NCBI GenBank assembly: GCA_964403505.1
Contig: CAYOFP010000012.1
Coordinates: 1 to 60,495 of the forward strand
Direction: 5' to 3'
Source of the DNA: CAKSEI01 sp964403505
Lineage (GTDB): Bacteria > Bacillota > Clostridia > Oscillospirales > CAG-272
DNA: 60,495 nt
Shown: piece after piece, positions 40,832 to 50,094 of the stretch
How the letters are laid out: each line of letters starts with the position of its first letter
How positions within the stretch are numbered: position 1 is the stretch's first letter
Program-made: the position numbers and the translations under genes
The notes under the pieces: generated by a model
Database searches by the model: none
The model's input: the letters and a program-made list of their open reading frames with translations, nothing else
Told to the model about the DNA's origin: nothing

Positions 40832-41964
40832 TCGAAAATTCCCCGAAAGGAATACAGAATATATTAGGTAGGCTGTGGAAATGCGGCTATGATGCTTATC
40901 TTGTAGGCGGTTGCGTGCGCGACCGCCTTCTTGGTTTTGAGGCGCATGATTACGACGTCACGACGAATGCGCTGCCCGAGCAGATCATATCGTGTTTTCC
41001 CGATTGTAAAGTAATTGAGACGGGCATAAAGCATGGTACGGTGACCGTCATATGGGAGAAAGAGCCGTGCGAGATCACCACGTATCGCATAGACGGAGAA
41101 TATACGGACAAAAGACGTCCGGATTCCGTCATGTTTTCTGATAAGCTGTCGAGCGATCTATCACGCAGGGATTTTACCGTAAATGCTATGGCATACGGCC
41201 CGAGCGGTCTTGTAGATCTTTTTGGCGGCAGAGAGGACTTAAAAAACGGTATCATACGCGCTGTTGGCGAGCCAGAGCGGCGGTTTTCCGAGGATGCGCT
41301 CAGGATAATGCGTGCGCTTCGCTTTTCCTCACGGCTGGGATTTGAAATAGAGGAGGGGACAGCCTCCGCGATGAGGGAGTGCGCACTGCTCATGTCCCAT
41401 GTGGCACGAGAGCGTATATGCAGTGAGCTTGTAGGGATCGTCATGGGAAAAGATGCGCACCGTGTCACGTGCGATTATGCAGACGTGCTTGCTTTTGCGG
41501 TCGGCGTCACCCGCCCCGTGCCGGAGGATATCCCGTTCGATGCGGAAATAAGACTTGCAGCTCTGCTGTCCGATAATGTGGAGGCGGTGCAGGATTTGAA
41601 AATGTCGCGTGCAATGAGCGAATGCGTAACCGCTCTGATAGAGAATTCCCATGTTATACTTCCGTCTGATCTCCCGTCTGCTCAAAATTTAATTAGAAGA
41701 TTTGGCTATGACATCGCATATAAGCTTTGTTTGCTTTACGGCACAGAGGCAGAGTGTGAGCTGATAAGGACGGTAAAAAGAAAACGTCTGCCCGGCAGGA
41801 TATGCGATCTTGCGGTGCGCGGAGATGATATCATGCGTTTGGGTTATGAGGGAGCGGAGATATCAAGGATGCTGAATCTGGCGTTGGACGGTGTAATATC
41901 GGGCGATTGTAAAAATACAAAAGAGAATATTATTTCATATATTGCAGACAAAAGATATAAATAA
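40828..41964 (+). CDS. cca: CCA-adding tRNA nucleotidyltransferase
   Basis: A 378-residue class II enzyme that adds or repairs the 3'-CCA of tRNAs. The catalytic head has YLVGGCVRDRLLG (GG at 27-28) and the metal Asp pair HDYDVTT (D41, D43). Next are RRDFTVNAMAYG, FSEDALRIMRALRFSSRLGF and the helical neck. The length and absence of an HD motif suit the short Firmicute type; A-adding-only or CC-adding-only variants cannot be excluded. It starts within the stop of the glycosidase gene. Confidence 0.92.
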   Translation: MIENSPKGIQNILGRLWKCGYDAYLVGGCVRDRLLGFEAHDYDVTTNALPEQIISCFPDCKVIETGIKHGTVTVIWEKEPCEITTYRIDGEYTDKRRPDSVMFSDKLSSDLSRRDFTVNAMAYGPSGLVDLFGGREDLKNGIIRAVGEPERRFSEDALRIMRALRFSSRLGFEIEEGTASAMRECALLMSHVARERICSELVGIVMGKDAHRVTCDYADVLAFAVGVTRPVPEDIPFDAEIRLAALLSDNVEAVQDLKMSRAMSECVTALIENSHVILPSDLPSAQNLIRRFGYDIAYKLCLLYGTEAECELIRTVKRKRLPGRICDLAVRGDDIMRLGYEGAEISRMLNLALDGVISGDCKNTKENIISYIADKRYK

Positions 41965-41966
41965 TG

Positions 41967-41995
41967 TTTACAATTTGCGATAATAATGGTATAAT
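41967..41995 (+). promoter_or_regulatory. Sigma-A promoter of the gdpP-rplI-dnaB run
   Basis: TTTACA (41967-41972), 17 bp, TATAAT (41990-41995), two bases after the cca stop. Confidence 0.72.
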
Positions 41996-42033
41996 AATGT
42001 AATTGAAGAACAGTGCTCAATAAAAGGAAAAAG

Positions 42034-44040
42034 ATGACAAATAAGAATTTTAACGAAAAGAAATATATGGCTCTGAAAAACATTGTCATGACACTGACAG
42101 TGCTTGTGTTTTTCGGTGTATATGTTTATATTGCGTCGGAAGTCACAGAGCGGCCGTTGCTCACAGGAATTGTAATGCTTGCTTTGTGTATCATAACTCT
42201 TGTGTTGCTCAGCCTGCTTTACAGATATATTTTTTCTTTGCGGATCAAAGCTGAGGAGGAGGAGCTTCATGTTGTCTCCGATCTTGCGCGTGGACTTCTC
42301 GGCAGGTTCAATATCCCCGTCGCTATCTGTAACGAGACGGGAAAGATCATCTGGCATAATAACGAATTCCGTCTTATGACCGATGAGGAGCAGTCCTGCT
42401 TTGGCTCGGACATTTCCGAGATATCCGATATTGAATACCGAAAGGTAATCAATGCGCAGACAAAGGACGGGATAAGGTGCGCCGTTTCCGAGAGAAGCTA
42501 TATGGTAAAAAGCTATGATGTTCTCATAGAGGAGCGTGGATATTACGTACTTGTCTTCACCGATCTTACCGAGCTTGATGAGGCATACCGCCGCATCGAC
42601 GAGGAATCGACTCAGGTTGCACATATCGTCATCGATAACCTGACGGAGCTTTTGCAGTTCGTGCCGGAAAAATCGCGTTATGCCTCCAACGAGATCGAGG
42701 TCATTCTCGCCGAATGGGCGGCGTCTGTCGGCGGCGTGCTCAAGGAGTATGAGAGGGATCATTATCTTTTCATTTTCCATTCCTGTCACCTCGAAGAATT
42801 CGCAGAGGATAAATTTGACGTGATAAATAAAATACGCGAGGTGCGTGTCGGTGACGGCAGCTTGCCGGTCACCGTGTCCATCGGCGTCTCGGGCGTTGAG
42901 GGAAGCCTTGACGAGAAGGAAAAGGTCGCTCATGCTGCACTCGATATGGCGCTTCAGCGAGGCGGAGACCAGGTAGCGGTAAAATATGCAAATGAAATGG
43001 TTTTCTACGGTGGAAAGACCAAGACCGTGCAGAAGCGGACAAAGGTAAGGGCGCGTGTTTTCGTAAACGAGCTCATACATCATATAAGCCAGAGTACAAA
43101 TGTGCTTATCATGGGTCACGCAGGGGCAGACCTTGACAGTCTCGGTGCGTGCGTGGGAATAGCGAAGCTTGCGCAGTTTTGCGGCGTGCCTGCAAACATT
43201 GTCGCTGATGCCGACGATAGAAATAATGCGAGATTTTTTGCCAAGCTTTCGGCGATGCCGGGATATGAGAGCATCGTGATCGACCGTGCCGAGGCGTTCG
43301 AGTTAAATCATTCGTCGAGTATTCTCGTGGTGGTCGATGTAAATAAGCGTGAAAAATTTGAAAGCCCCGATCTTTTTGCGACAGTCAATAAAACTGTGGT
43401 AATAGACCATCATATCAAAAATGACGAGTATGAAACGGTGTTTTCCTATATCGAGCCGTCTGCATCGTCGACGTGTGAGATCGTATCCGAGCTGCTTGAG
43501 CAGGCGATACCCGACGGTTCTTTAACAAAGGATGAGGCGGATATACTTCTGTCCGGTATTTTGCTCGATACAAAGCAGTTCACGAGGAATACGGGAACAC
43601 GTACATTCGGAGCGGCGCAGTACCTGATAAATCAGGGTGCTGTTCCTGCCGATGCACAGTCCTATTATAAGAGCAGCGTATACGATTTTGTTCGTGAAGC
43701 GAGGTTCGAGGGCAAGATAAAGACATATAAGGAAAATCTCGCGATTGCGGTGAATGACTATAATGACAATGTCATGTCAGACCGTATCATCGCCGCCAAG
43801 GTTGCCGATAAGCTTCTCGAGCTTGAAAACATACTTGCATCTTTTGCCGTTTTGTCGATAGGGAATGATATATATATTTCGGCAAGAAGTACGGGAAAGA
43901 TCAACGTGCAGATGATCATGGAGTATATCGGCGGCGGCGGAAGCTACAATTCGTCTGCTACCAAGCTTGAAAACACTGCGCTCGAGGCGGGTATCGTAAA
44001 GCTGAAGGAAGCAATAGATAAGTATTACAGTGAGGATTAA
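42034..44040 (+). CDS. gdpP: Cyclic-di-AMP phosphodiesterase GdpP-like (DHH/DHHA1)
   Basis: A 668-residue membrane enzyme. There are two membrane helices (about 13-35, 38-60), a PAS-like domain (about 75-180), a degenerate GGDEF (about 185-310, no GGDEF motif but with VTVSIGVSG) and a DHH/DHHA1 phosphodiesterase. The metal motifs are IMGHAGADLDSLGA, VVVDVN and VIDHHIKND; the end has GGGGSYNSSATKL. It lowers c-di-AMP, which controls potassium and wall balance. I place the start at ATG 42034, behind AAAGGA. Its place ahead of rplI and dnaB is the conserved Firmicute order. It is the only c-di-AMP hydrolase seen here, since pgpH is absent from the phoH-ybeY locus. Confidence 0.94.
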   Translation: MTNKNFNEKKYMALKNIVMTLTVLVFFGVYVYIASEVTERPLLTGIVMLALCIITLVLLSLLYRYIFSLRIKAEEEELHVVSDLARGLLGRFNIPVAICNETGKIIWHNNEFRLMTDEEQSCFGSDISEISDIEYRKVINAQTKDGIRCAVSERSYMVKSYDVLIEERGYYVLVFTDLTELDEAYRRIDEESTQVAHIVIDNLTELLQFVPEKSRYASNEIEVILAEWAASVGGVLKEYERDHYLFIFHSCHLEEFAEDKFDVINKIREVRVGDGSLPVTVSIGVSGVEGSLDEKEKVAHAALDMALQRGGDQVAVKYANEMVFYGGKTKTVQKRTKVRARVFVNELIHHISQSTNVLIMGHAGADLDSLGACVGIAKLAQFCGVPANIVADADDRNNARFFAKLSAMPGYESIVIDRAEAFELNHSSSILVVVDVNKREKFESPDLFATVNKTVVIDHHIKNDEYETVFSYIEPSASSTCEIVSELLEQAIPDGSLTKDEADILLSGILLDTKQFTRNTGTRTFGAAQYLINQGAVPADAQSYYKSSVYDFVREARFEGKIKTYKENLAIAVNDYNDNVMSDRIIAAKVADKLLELENILASFAVLSIGNDIYISARSTGKINVQMIMEYIGGGGSYNSSATKLENTALEAGIVKLKEAIDKYYSED

Positions 44041-44043
44041 GAA

Positions 44044-44490
44044 ATGAAAGTCATATTTTTACAGGATGTCAAAGGACAGGGAAAACGCGGAGAGATCAAG
44101 GAAGTATCAGACGGATACGCACGTAACTTTCTGTTTCCCAAAAAGCTCGCAAGCGAGGCTGATAATAAAGCGATAAATGATATGAAGGGCAAAAAGGCGT
44201 CTGAGGAATATCGCATCGAAGTGGAAAAACAAAATGCGAAGGCGACAGCGGAAAAGCTCGAGACGGTCACCGTTGTGATCAAAATGACAGCAGGCGCAGA
44301 TTCCCGCCTTTACGGCTCTGTCACGAGCAAGGATATCGCAGAGCATTTGAAGGAACAGACTGGGATAGAGGTCGATAAGCGTAGGATAATGCTGCCTGAG
44401 CCTATAAAGTCCTTCGGCACATATAAGGCGGACGTAAAGCTTTACGGCGAGATATCGGGTAAGATCACCGTCACGGTAACGGAAAAATAA
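44044..44490 (+). CDS. rplI: 50S ribosomal protein L9
   Basis: A 148-residue L9. The N-terminal rRNA-binding domain MKVIFLQDVKGQGKRGEIKEVSDGYARNFLFPKKLA is joined by the long connecting helix (about 41-75) to the C-terminal domain with RLYGSVTSKDIAEHLKEQ. It lies three bases after gdpP and two bases before dnaB, the normal gdpP-rplI-dnaB order. The length is standard. Confidence 0.97.
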   Translation: MKVIFLQDVKGQGKRGEIKEVSDGYARNFLFPKKLASEADNKAINDMKGKKASEEYRIEVEKQNAKATAEKLETVTVVIKMTAGADSRLYGSVTSKDIAEHLKEQTGIEVDKRRIMLPEPIKSFGTYKADVKLYGEISGKITVTVTEK

Positions 44491-44492
44491 AG

Positions 44493-45860
44493 ATGACAAG
44501 TGACATTACCCAGAGGCGGATGCCCTATTCGCTTGAGGCGGAGCAATCGGTGCTCGGCTCAATTCTTATCGATGCCGAGAGGATAACCGAGGTTGCGGGT
44601 ACGCTTACGAGCGAAGATTTCTACCTCGATGAACACAAGGAAATATATCTTGCCATGCAGGAGATGTTCGGCCAGGACCGGAAGATCGATATCGTAACTC
44701 TGATCGATATCCTTGTCAAGCGCGGCGTCAATGACCGTGATCGTAATATGGAGTATCTGAAGGTCATAGCGGATATTGTGCCGTCGGCATCCAACGTGCG
44801 CGATTATGTGCGTATCGTCAGGAATAAGAGTATACTGCGTAAGCTGATCGGCGCGTGTGAAATGACGCTCGATGAGGCATATGGCGAGTCTGATGATGTG
44901 CAGATGATACTCGACCGTGCAGAGCAGAGGGTCTATGACGTAAACGATGAAAAAAACTCGCGAGGGTTTATGCATATCAGCGATGTTCTGACAAGGACGT
45001 TGGAACAGCTTAAGCTCATTCAGGATAATCCCGGAGATGCCGCAGGAACGCCGACGGGCTTTGCCGGAGTAGATAATTTTATCACGGGTCTCGGAAAAGG
45101 CGATCTTTGCATCGTGGGCGCACGACCCGGTATGGGTAAGACTGCTTTTGCTACGGGTATTGCACTGAATGTGGCAAAAAACACGGGAAAAAGGGTTTGT
45201 ATTTTTTCTCTCGAGATGTCAAATGAGCAGGTCGTGCAGAGAATGCTTTCGGGAGAGGCGCAGGTCGACGGAAAGAAAATGCGTTCGGGCAGACTTGATC
45301 CCGACGATTGGACCAGACTCGCTACAGCGTCTGCGGCACTTGCCCAGACTGATATATATATTGATGATTCTACCGAGACGACTGCGTCGGCGATGAAGGC
45401 AAAACTGCGCCGGAATAAAGAGAATCTCGGCCTTGTCGTTGTCGATTATATCGGACTTATGAAAGGCGAGAAGAAAACCGATAACAGATCGGTCGAGGTG
45501 GGCGATATCTCCCGTAATCTGAAGATAATGGCAAAGGAGCTTTCCGTTCCTCTTATCGTATGCGCTCAGCTGAACCGAGGTACTGAGGGAAGAACGGATA
45601 AACGTCCGACGATGAGCGACTTACGAGAATCGGGCGCTATCGAGCAGGACGCAGACGAGATACTGCTCATTTACAGACAGGAGTATTATAATAAGGATAA
45701 TTCCGATGGACCGTCTGAAGGCGACGCACCGCTCGGTGAAAATATCGCCGAGATAATCGTAGCGAAAAACAGACACGGTGCAATGGGCACGGCGCAGGTC
45801 GGATGGTATAAGGATTTTGCAAAGTTCACTTCTATCGAGAATAGATATGATGAACACTGA
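44493..45860 (+). CDS. dnaB: Replicative DNA helicase DnaB (DnaC)
   Basis: A 455-residue hexameric helicase that unwinds the fork. The N-terminal domain begins MPYSLEAEQSVLGSILID. The RecA-like motor has Walker A GARPGMGKT (residues 209-217) and Walker B LVVVDYIGLM; GARPGMGKTAFA and SDLRESGAIEQDAD are the family signatures. The C-terminal VAKNRHGAMGTAQVGWYKDFAKF is complete. No intein is present. The last 14 bases overlap tilS. Confidence 0.96.
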   Translation: MTSDITQRRMPYSLEAEQSVLGSILIDAERITEVAGTLTSEDFYLDEHKEIYLAMQEMFGQDRKIDIVTLIDILVKRGVNDRDRNMEYLKVIADIVPSASNVRDYVRIVRNKSILRKLIGACEMTLDEAYGESDDVQMILDRAEQRVYDVNDEKNSRGFMHISDVLTRTLEQLKLIQDNPGDAAGTPTGFAGVDNFITGLGKGDLCIVGARPGMGKTAFATGIALNVAKNTGKRVCIFSLEMSNEQVVQRMLSGEAQVDGKKMRSGRLDPDDWTRLATASAALAQTDIYIDDSTETTASAMKAKLRRNKENLGLVVVDYIGLMKGEKKTDNRSVEVGDISRNLKIMAKELSVPLIVCAQLNRGTEGRTDKRPTMSDLRESGAIEQDADEILLIYRQEYYNKDNSDGPSEGDAPLGENIAEIIVAKNRHGAMGTAQVGWYKDFAKFTSIENRYDEH

Positions 45861-47190
45861 TCTGAATTTATTAAAACTCGCAAAAGAAGCGATTGGAAAA
45901 TATAATATGCTTGACTGCACATCTGTTCTTGTCGGCTTTTCAGGCGGCAAGGACTCATGTGCGCTTCTCTGTTTTCTTAACTCGGTAAAGGAGGAATACG
46001 GCTTTTCGCTGTATGCCTGCCATGTAAATCACGGCATCCGTGCAGGCGAGGCAGACAGAGACGAGGCTTTTTGCAGGGAATTTTGCGATACTCTCGGCGT
46101 TCCCTTGTTTGTGAAAAAGTTTGATATACCGACACTGTGCGCTGAAAGCGGCAAGGGAACTGAGGAATGTGCGCGGGAGCACAGATACCGCGCCTTTGCC
46201 GAAATCTGTGAGCAAAACGGCATTGAGCGTATTGCCACGGCGCACCATGCAAATGATAATGCCGAGACTGTGCTTTTTAATTTGTCACGGGGCAGTGCGC
46301 TGAAAGGCGCATGTGGTATCCCTCCAATGCGCGATAATATCATAAGACCACTTATTTTATGCACACGTGACGATATAACTGATTATATAAAAGCGTATCA
46401 ACTTTCCTATGTTACTGATTCAACAAATACAGATGTGACCTATTCCCGTAATAGGCTCAGAGCCGCGGTGATACCCGAGCTTTGTGCGGTCAATGACAGA
46501 GCAGTCTATCATATATCACGTTTTTCTCAAAGTGTGCGTACCGATAGCGAATATCTCGATATGGTCGCAAGAGAAAACGTCACGGACGAGGTCGGCGTGC
46601 TTTGCGGATTGCATAGCGCCCTGCTTTCCCGTGTTATCCGGATTTTGTATTTGAATGTATGCGATGCGACGCTCGAGAATAAACATATAGATGATGTGAT
46701 ATCTCTTGTCAAAAACGGGGAGAATACCGGCTCTGTATCCCTGCCGGGTGAGATACGTTGCATCAAGGACAGAGGACGAATACTTTTTTGTAAAAAAGAA
46801 GAAAAGAAAGGCTTTTCGATCAAGCTGAAACTAGGCGAGAATAAGGCAGAGGGATATGATTTCCTCATCGTGGTAAGTGAAGAAAAACTGTCCGATGAAA
46901 TACTCGAAGATTATCTGAATATTTACAAAAAATCAATATACGGTTCGATTGCATCTGATAAACTAAATAAAGTGACTGTGCGCTCCCGTATGGCAGGAGA
47001 CGCCTACCGTACAGGCGGCATCACGAAAAAAGTAAAAAAGATGATGCAGGATGACAAGTTGACTTTATCTCAGAAGAGGGCGACGCCCGTTTTTTGCGAT
47101 GAAGAAGGACCGTTTTGGCTTCCGGGGCATAAAATGCGTGACGGCATGTATTGTGACGGATTGAATATATACTATTTCAGAGGAGAATAA
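45847..47190 (+). CDS. tilS: tRNA(Ile)-lysidine synthetase TilS
   Basis: A 447-residue enzyme that changes C34 of the CAU-anticodon tRNA-Ile to lysidine, so that it reads AUA. The PP-loop is GFSGGKDS (SGGKDS at residues 32-37), with VNHGIRAGEADRDEAFC, IATAHHANDNAETVLFNLSRGSA and a C-terminal TilS domain near MAGDAYRTGG. I place the start at ATG 45847 (or 45850), overlapping the dnaB end; a longer frame is read out of dnaB. The neighbours hpt and ftsH give the conserved tilS-hpt-ftsH order. Confidence 0.94.
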   Translation: MMNTDLNLLKLAKEAIGKYNMLDCTSVLVGFSGGKDSCALLCFLNSVKEEYGFSLYACHVNHGIRAGEADRDEAFCREFCDTLGVPLFVKKFDIPTLCAESGKGTEECAREHRYRAFAEICEQNGIERIATAHHANDNAETVLFNLSRGSALKGACGIPPMRDNIIRPLILCTRDDITDYIKAYQLSYVTDSTNTDVTYSRNRLRAAVIPELCAVNDRAVYHISRFSQSVRTDSEYLDMVARENVTDEVGVLCGLHSALLSRVIRILYLNVCDATLENKHIDDVISLVKNGENTGSVSLPGEIRCIKDRGRILFCKKEEKKGFSIKLKLGENKAEGYDFLIVVSEEKLSDEILEDYLNIYKKSIYGSIASDKLNKVTVRSRMAGDAYRTGGITKKVKKMMQDDKLTLSQKRATPVFCDEEGPFWLPGHKMRDGMYCDGLNIYYFRGE

Positions 47191-47192
47191 AA

Positions 47193-47753
47193 ATGTACCG
47201 TGATTTAACGGAAGATGTTGAAAGAATACTATTGACAGAGGAACAGATAAAGGTGCGTGTGGCTCAGCTCGCAAAGGAGATCGACAGCGATTACAGAGAC
47301 GACGACGGAAAACTGTTGCTTTTGTGTATTTTAAAGGGGTCGGTCGTGTTCATGGCGGATCTGATGAAGGCTGTTTCCATCCCCGTGGATATCGATTTCA
47401 TGAAGGTAAGCTCATACGGAGCCGGCACACAGACGTCCGGCGATATAAAAATTCTGCTCGATCTGCACAGAAGTGATCTAAATAAGTGTAATGTAGTGGT
47501 AGTTGAGGATATAATAGATTCAGGCAGGACATTATCTCACCTAACAAAATACCTCGAGCTCAGAGGTGTGAAAAGCGTGCGGACCTGTACTCTGCTTGAT
47601 AAGCCTGAGCGCAGGGAAGTGGATTTTACGCCTGATTACTCCGGCTTTGTGATACCCGATGAGTTTGTCGTCGGTTACGGCCTCGATTATGATGAGGCAT
47701 ACAGAGAACTTCCGTTTGTCGGTGTTCTCAAACCGTCTGTATACAGTAAATAA
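47193..47753 (+). CDS. hpt: Hypoxanthine phosphoribosyltransferase
   Basis: A 186-residue purine-salvage enzyme that makes IMP or GMP from hypoxanthine or guanine and PRPP. The PRPP loop is VVVVEDIIDSGRTL; LLCILKGSVVFMADL and MKVSSYGAGTQTSGDIKI are the family's other loops, and DEFVVGYGLDYDEAYRELPFVGVL closes it. It lies two bases after tilS and 12 before ftsH; in Firmicutes Hpt and TilS are known to activate ftsH expression. Confidence 0.95.
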   Translation: MYRDLTEDVERILLTEEQIKVRVAQLAKEIDSDYRDDDGKLLLLCILKGSVVFMADLMKAVSIPVDIDFMKVSSYGAGTQTSGDIKILLDLHRSDLNKCNVVVVEDIIDSGRTLSHLTKYLELRGVKSVRTCTLLDKPERREVDFTPDYSGFVIPDEFVVGYGLDYDEAYRELPFVGVLKPSVYSK

Positions 47754-47765
47754 AGGAGGAAATAT

Positions 47766-49745
47766 ATGAAGAACACTGTTAAATATATCGTTTTTTATAC
47801 TGTACTTATCGCTCTTTTACTTTTCGTTGCGAGCAGTCTTTTTGGCAACACGCCCGCAGAGAAGAAGGAGTACAGCGATATAGTCGCTCTTTTCAAGGCA
47901 GATGATGTCGCATCCTTTGAGGTGAGTACGGATAATGTTTTGACTCTGAAAACACGTGAAGGGATCGCGGTGAAATATACCCTGCGTGATCTGTATCTCT
48001 TTGTCAACGATTGCGAGGAATATTATAAGACAAACGATGTAAAATACAATTTTGAAGAGCCGGTAAACTATCCCGGATGGGTATTATACCTGCCGACATT
48101 GCTTGTCATCGGAGCGATGGTGATACTGTTTGTCGTCGCCATGCGCCAGACAACGGGAAAGGGCAATAAGCTCAATTCCTTCGGCAAGGCAAGGACGAAG
48201 CTCGGTGCGGACGAAAAGAAACGGGTTCTCTTTAAGGATGTAGCAGGCAACGATGAGGAAAAAGAAGAGCTCGAGGAGATCGTGCAGTTTCTGAAAGAGC
48301 CTGCAAAGTTTTCTAAGCTCGGCGCACGCATACCGCACGGTGTGCTTCTCGTCGGCCCTCCCGGTACGGGTAAGACTCTGCTTGCCAAAGCTGTTGCAGG
48401 TGAGGCGGGCGTTCCGTTCTATTCGATATCGGGCTCTGACTTCGTTGAGATGTATGTCGGTGTCGGTGCATCGAGAGTGCGTGACCTTTTCGAGACAGCA
48501 AAGAAATCACCGGCGAGCATCGTATTTATCGATGAGATAGACGCAGTCGGCAGACACCGTGGCGCAGGCCTCGGCGGCGGCCATGATGAGAGAGAGCAGA
48601 CGCTCAACCAGCTGCTTGTCGAGATGGACGGCTTCGGTGCGAACGAAGGCGTGATCGTTATGGCGGCGACCAACCGCCCTGATATTCTCGATCCGGCGCT
48701 TTTGCGTCCCGGCCGTTTTGACCGGCAGATAACGATCGGTTATCCCGATCTTGCCGGCAGAGAAGCAATATTAAAGGTACACGCAAAGGGCAAACCCTTT
48801 GAGAGTGATGTTGATTTTAATCAGATCGCAAAGACCACGGTGGGATTCACCGGTGCGGATCTTGCAAATCTGCTGAATGAGGCGGCGCTTCTCGCCGCAC
48901 GAAACGGTAAGTCGCTGATTGGTATGGACGATATCGAGGCGTCGACCCTTAAGATCATTGTCGGCACAAAGAAGAAGTCCATGGTGATAAAGGAAGAGGA
49001 AAAACGCAAGACTGCATATCATGAGGCAGGTCATGCGATCATGGCATATGTACTTCCTCATGTTGATCCCGTGCGTATGATATCCGTCATACCGAGCGGA
49101 CGTGCGCTCGGCTTCACGCTGAATCCTCCAACAGAGGATAAGTACAGTGAGTACAGAAGCGAATTAAAGGAAGAGATCGCTATGCTCCTCGGCGGACGTG
49201 TCGCAGAGCAGATCGTGTTCGGTGATTTCTCGGGCGGCGCATCAAACGATATCCAGCGTGCGACTGCAATTGCCAAGAAGATGGTCACGAAGCTCGGCAT
49301 GAGCGATAAACTCGGTCCGATCGTTTATGGCAGCGGTCATGGCAATGACGAGGTATTCCTCGGTCGTGACTTTAATAATAACCGTGATTATTCAGAGGAG
49401 ACTGCAAAGCAGATCGACTGTGAGATCCATGCGATCATATCTGAGGCAAAGGAGCTCTGCGAAAAGGTATTGAATGAAAACAGGGCAAAGCTTGACTTCA
49501 TTGCAGAATATCTCGTATCGCATGAGACCATGGACGAGGATCAGTTCAGAATGTCTATGGAGGGCGAGCCTACGACGGAAGACCTCGAGAAGATAGCCGA
49601 GGACAAGAAAAAGCATTCCGAAAAGGAAAATGCCGAAAAGGCAGCAGAGCAGGAAGCGCTCGAGAAGCTCGCTGCCGAGCGGGCAAAACGCCTGAGCGAG
49701 CTCACAGGAGAGGATACCCCGACTGACGAAACCGGCGGAAAATAA
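47766..49745 (+). CDS. ftsH: ATP-dependent membrane zinc protease FtsH
   Basis: A 659-residue AAA+ protease. Two membrane helices (about 6-25 and 101-121) flank a short outside domain. The AAA module has Walker A GPPGTGKT (197-204), Walker B IVFIDEIDAVGR and the SRH NRPDILDPALLRPGRFD. The zinc site is HEAGH (419-423). The C-terminus is extended and rich in Lys/Glu, a coiled coil ending in DETGGK. It degrades misfolded and regulatory membrane proteins and is needed for sporulation in Bacillus. AAAGGAGG precedes ATG 47766. Multi-hairpin repeat copy B follows its stop. Confidence 0.97.
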   Translation: MKNTVKYIVFYTVLIALLLFVASSLFGNTPAEKKEYSDIVALFKADDVASFEVSTDNVLTLKTREGIAVKYTLRDLYLFVNDCEEYYKTNDVKYNFEEPVNYPGWVLYLPTLLVIGAMVILFVVAMRQTTGKGNKLNSFGKARTKLGADEKKRVLFKDVAGNDEEKEELEEIVQFLKEPAKFSKLGARIPHGVLLVGPPGTGKTLLAKAVAGEAGVPFYSISGSDFVEMYVGVGASRVRDLFETAKKSPASIVFIDEIDAVGRHRGAGLGGGHDEREQTLNQLLVEMDGFGANEGVIVMAATNRPDILDPALLRPGRFDRQITIGYPDLAGREAILKVHAKGKPFESDVDFNQIAKTTVGFTGADLANLLNEAALLAARNGKSLIGMDDIEASTLKIIVGTKKKSMVIKEEEKRKTAYHEAGHAIMAYVLPHVDPVRMISVIPSGRALGFTLNPPTEDKYSEYRSELKEEIAMLLGGRVAEQIVFGDFSGGASNDIQRATAIAKKMVTKLGMSDKLGPIVYGSGHGNDEVFLGRDFNNNRDYSEETAKQIDCEIHAIISEAKELCEKVLNENRAKLDFIAEYLVSHETMDEDQFRMSMEGEPTTEDLEKIAEDKKKHSEKENAEKAAEQEALEKLAAERAKRLSELTGEDTPTDETGGK

Positions 49746-49762
49746 AATATTGGAATTTGTCG

Positions 49763-50016
49763 CAGGGGAACTTTTGTAAAAGTTCCCCTGCACCCTTCAA
49801 AACTTTTATATGCGCAAGACCCGTCTTGCGCAGGGGAAAGAACACCGCCCGTTCGTAAGTTATGGTCAAGCTTTTTCAAAAGCTTGCGGATTTTTAAGGC
49901 GGAGCCTTAAATCGCCGTCCGAAGACGGCGAAACCTTTTTGCCTTCCCAAAGCGCAGGAGTGGGTGAATTTTGCGCAGAGTGCAAAAGCGGGCGAACCCT
50001 CGCAGGGGGTTCGCCC
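49763..50016 (+). repeat. Multi-hairpin dispersed repeat, copy B
   Basis: Stems in order: CAGGGGAACTTTT-GT-AAAAGTTCCCCTG (49763-49790); GCGCAAGAC-CC-GTCTTGCGC (49812-49831); CAAGCTTTTTCAAAAGCTTG (49867-49886); TTTAAGGC-GGA-GCCTTAAA (49893-49911); TCGCCGTC-CGAA-GACGGCGA (49912-49931); TTTTGCGC-AGA-GTGCAAAA (49969-49987); GGGCGAACCC/GGGTTCGCCC (49990-50016). Copy A at 27130-27386 has the same order, apart from the extra fifth stem. It accounts for most of the 349-bp gap after ftsH. Confidence 0.87.
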
Positions 50017-50048
50017 TGAATTAATTCGCACTCGCCATTTCGCAAGAG

Positions 50049-50093
50049 GCTGTCGCATTTGAGTTTTTAACGCTCGTGCGACAGCTTTATTTT
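50049..50093. terminator. Terminator-like hairpin after repeat copy B
   Basis: GCTGTCGCA (50049-50057) pairs with TGCGACAGC (50077-50085) around a 19-nt loop, followed by TTTATTTT. It may end transcripts from the ftsH side; on the other strand it follows the DUF624-like gene. Confidence 0.65.
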
Positions 50094-50094
50094 C

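Noticed and set aside
41968..43119. A 383-codon open frame antisense to gdpP
   Set aside because: It lies opposite a clear, motif-complete gene, has no ribosome site and gives a composition without recognisable domains. It mirrors codon bias of the sense gene.
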